Shown here: positions 24,503 through 24,627 of the stretch, in pieces
Numbering within the stretch: the stretch's first letter is position 1
Layout of the letters: the number at the start of each line of letters is the position of its first letter
Source of the DNA: Christensenella sp. UBA1224
GTDB taxonomy: Bacteria; Bacillota; Clostridia; Christensenellales; Aristaeellaceae
Assembly: GCA_002309235.1 (NCBI GenBank)
Contig: DBXA01000024.1
Span: 52,803 to 77,429 of the forward strand
Direction of reading: 5' to 3'
Length of the DNA: 24,627 nt
Position numbers and translations under genes: made by a program
Notes under the pieces: model-generated
The model's database searches: none
Told to the model about the DNA's origin: nothing
What the model saw: only the letters and a program-made list of their open reading frames with translations

Positions 24503-24627
24503 ATGGGAATCGACATTATCTCATTGATAATTTTCGCCTTCTGCATTGTCTTATTCATTTGGGATAAGTTACCAATGGCCACAACGGCAATTTTAGGTTG
24601 TGCCTTAATGGTTATTTTCAAAGTCTG
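24503..24627 (+). CDS. SLC13-type anion permease, N-terminal fragment (runs off window)
   Basis: ATG 24503 is preceded by AAGGAGG (24488-24494) with 8-nt spacing. The 41 visible residues are one hydrophobic hairpin: IISLIIFAFCIVLFIWDKLP, then MATTAILGCALMVIFKV. The DKLPMAxTA turn after the first helix is typical of the SLC13/ArsB-like divalent anion transporters. The 77-nt gap from the nucleotidyltransferase-like gene shows no convincing terminator or promoter. Only the family can be given; substrate is unknown. Confidence 0.7.
   Translation, partial: MGIDIISLIIFAFCIVLFIWDKLPMATTAILGCALMVIFKV

Overview
The window reads as chromosomal DNA of a Bacillota (Firmicutes) bacterium, most likely a gut- or rumen-type clostridium. 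The signs are strong AAAGGAGG-type ribosome binding sites, GTG and TTG starts, a LoaP-type NusG paralogue, and Gram-positive style Wzx/Wzy capsule genes. Every supported gene is on the + strand. I cannot name a genus.

Layout. (1) Bases 1-2262 hold the 3' end of a secreted-looking protein made of about twelve 31-residue YD-like repeats. A divergent LytR-CpsA-Psr (LCP)-like protein follows, whose ribosome binding site abuts the first gene's stop. (2) Bases 2263-2944 hold a GC-rich leader with a strong RNA hairpin and the antiterminator gene loaP, which typically drives long polysaccharide operons. (3) Bases 2943-4321 hold two same-orientation copies of an unusual intergenic element built on a 7-nt period. 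They bracket three tiny overlapping genes, of which only the last (DUF4160-like) looks familiar. (4) Bases 4338-6299 hold a GC-moderate trio: NeuD/PglD-like acyltransferase, PIG-L deacetylase and PglC-like phosphoglycosyl transferase. (5) Bases 6367-24425 hold an AT-rich, mosaic surface-polysaccharide cluster: SDR epimerase/dehydratase, ATP-grasp ligase, several glycosyltransferases, a heparinase II/III-like lyase without signal peptide, UDP-ManNAc dehydrogenase (wecC), two beta-propeller-like proteins, Wzy polymerase, Wzx flippase, an FrhB-like Fe-S protein, pyruvyl transferase, UDP-GlcNAc 2-epimerase (wecB) and a PF14907-type nucleotidyltransferase-like protein. (6) From 24503 an SLC13-type anion permease begins and runs off the window.

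How the genes fit together (inference from families). WecB and WecC would supply UDP-ManNAcA, a uronic acid sugar. The phosphoglycosyl transferase would load the first sugar phosphate on undecaprenyl phosphate. The GT-B enzymes would extend the repeat unit, and the pyruvyl transferase and perhaps the acyltransferase/deacetylase would decorate it. Wzx would flip it, Wzy would polymerise it, and the upstream LCP-like protein may relate to wall attachment, although it lacks the usual catalytic arginines. LoaP would let RNA polymerase read through this roughly 20-kb operon.

The most unusual structure is the pair of heptanucleotide-phased elements around the mini-gene trio. Each carries interdigitated inverted arms that could form mutually exclusive RNA stems or a pseudoknot.
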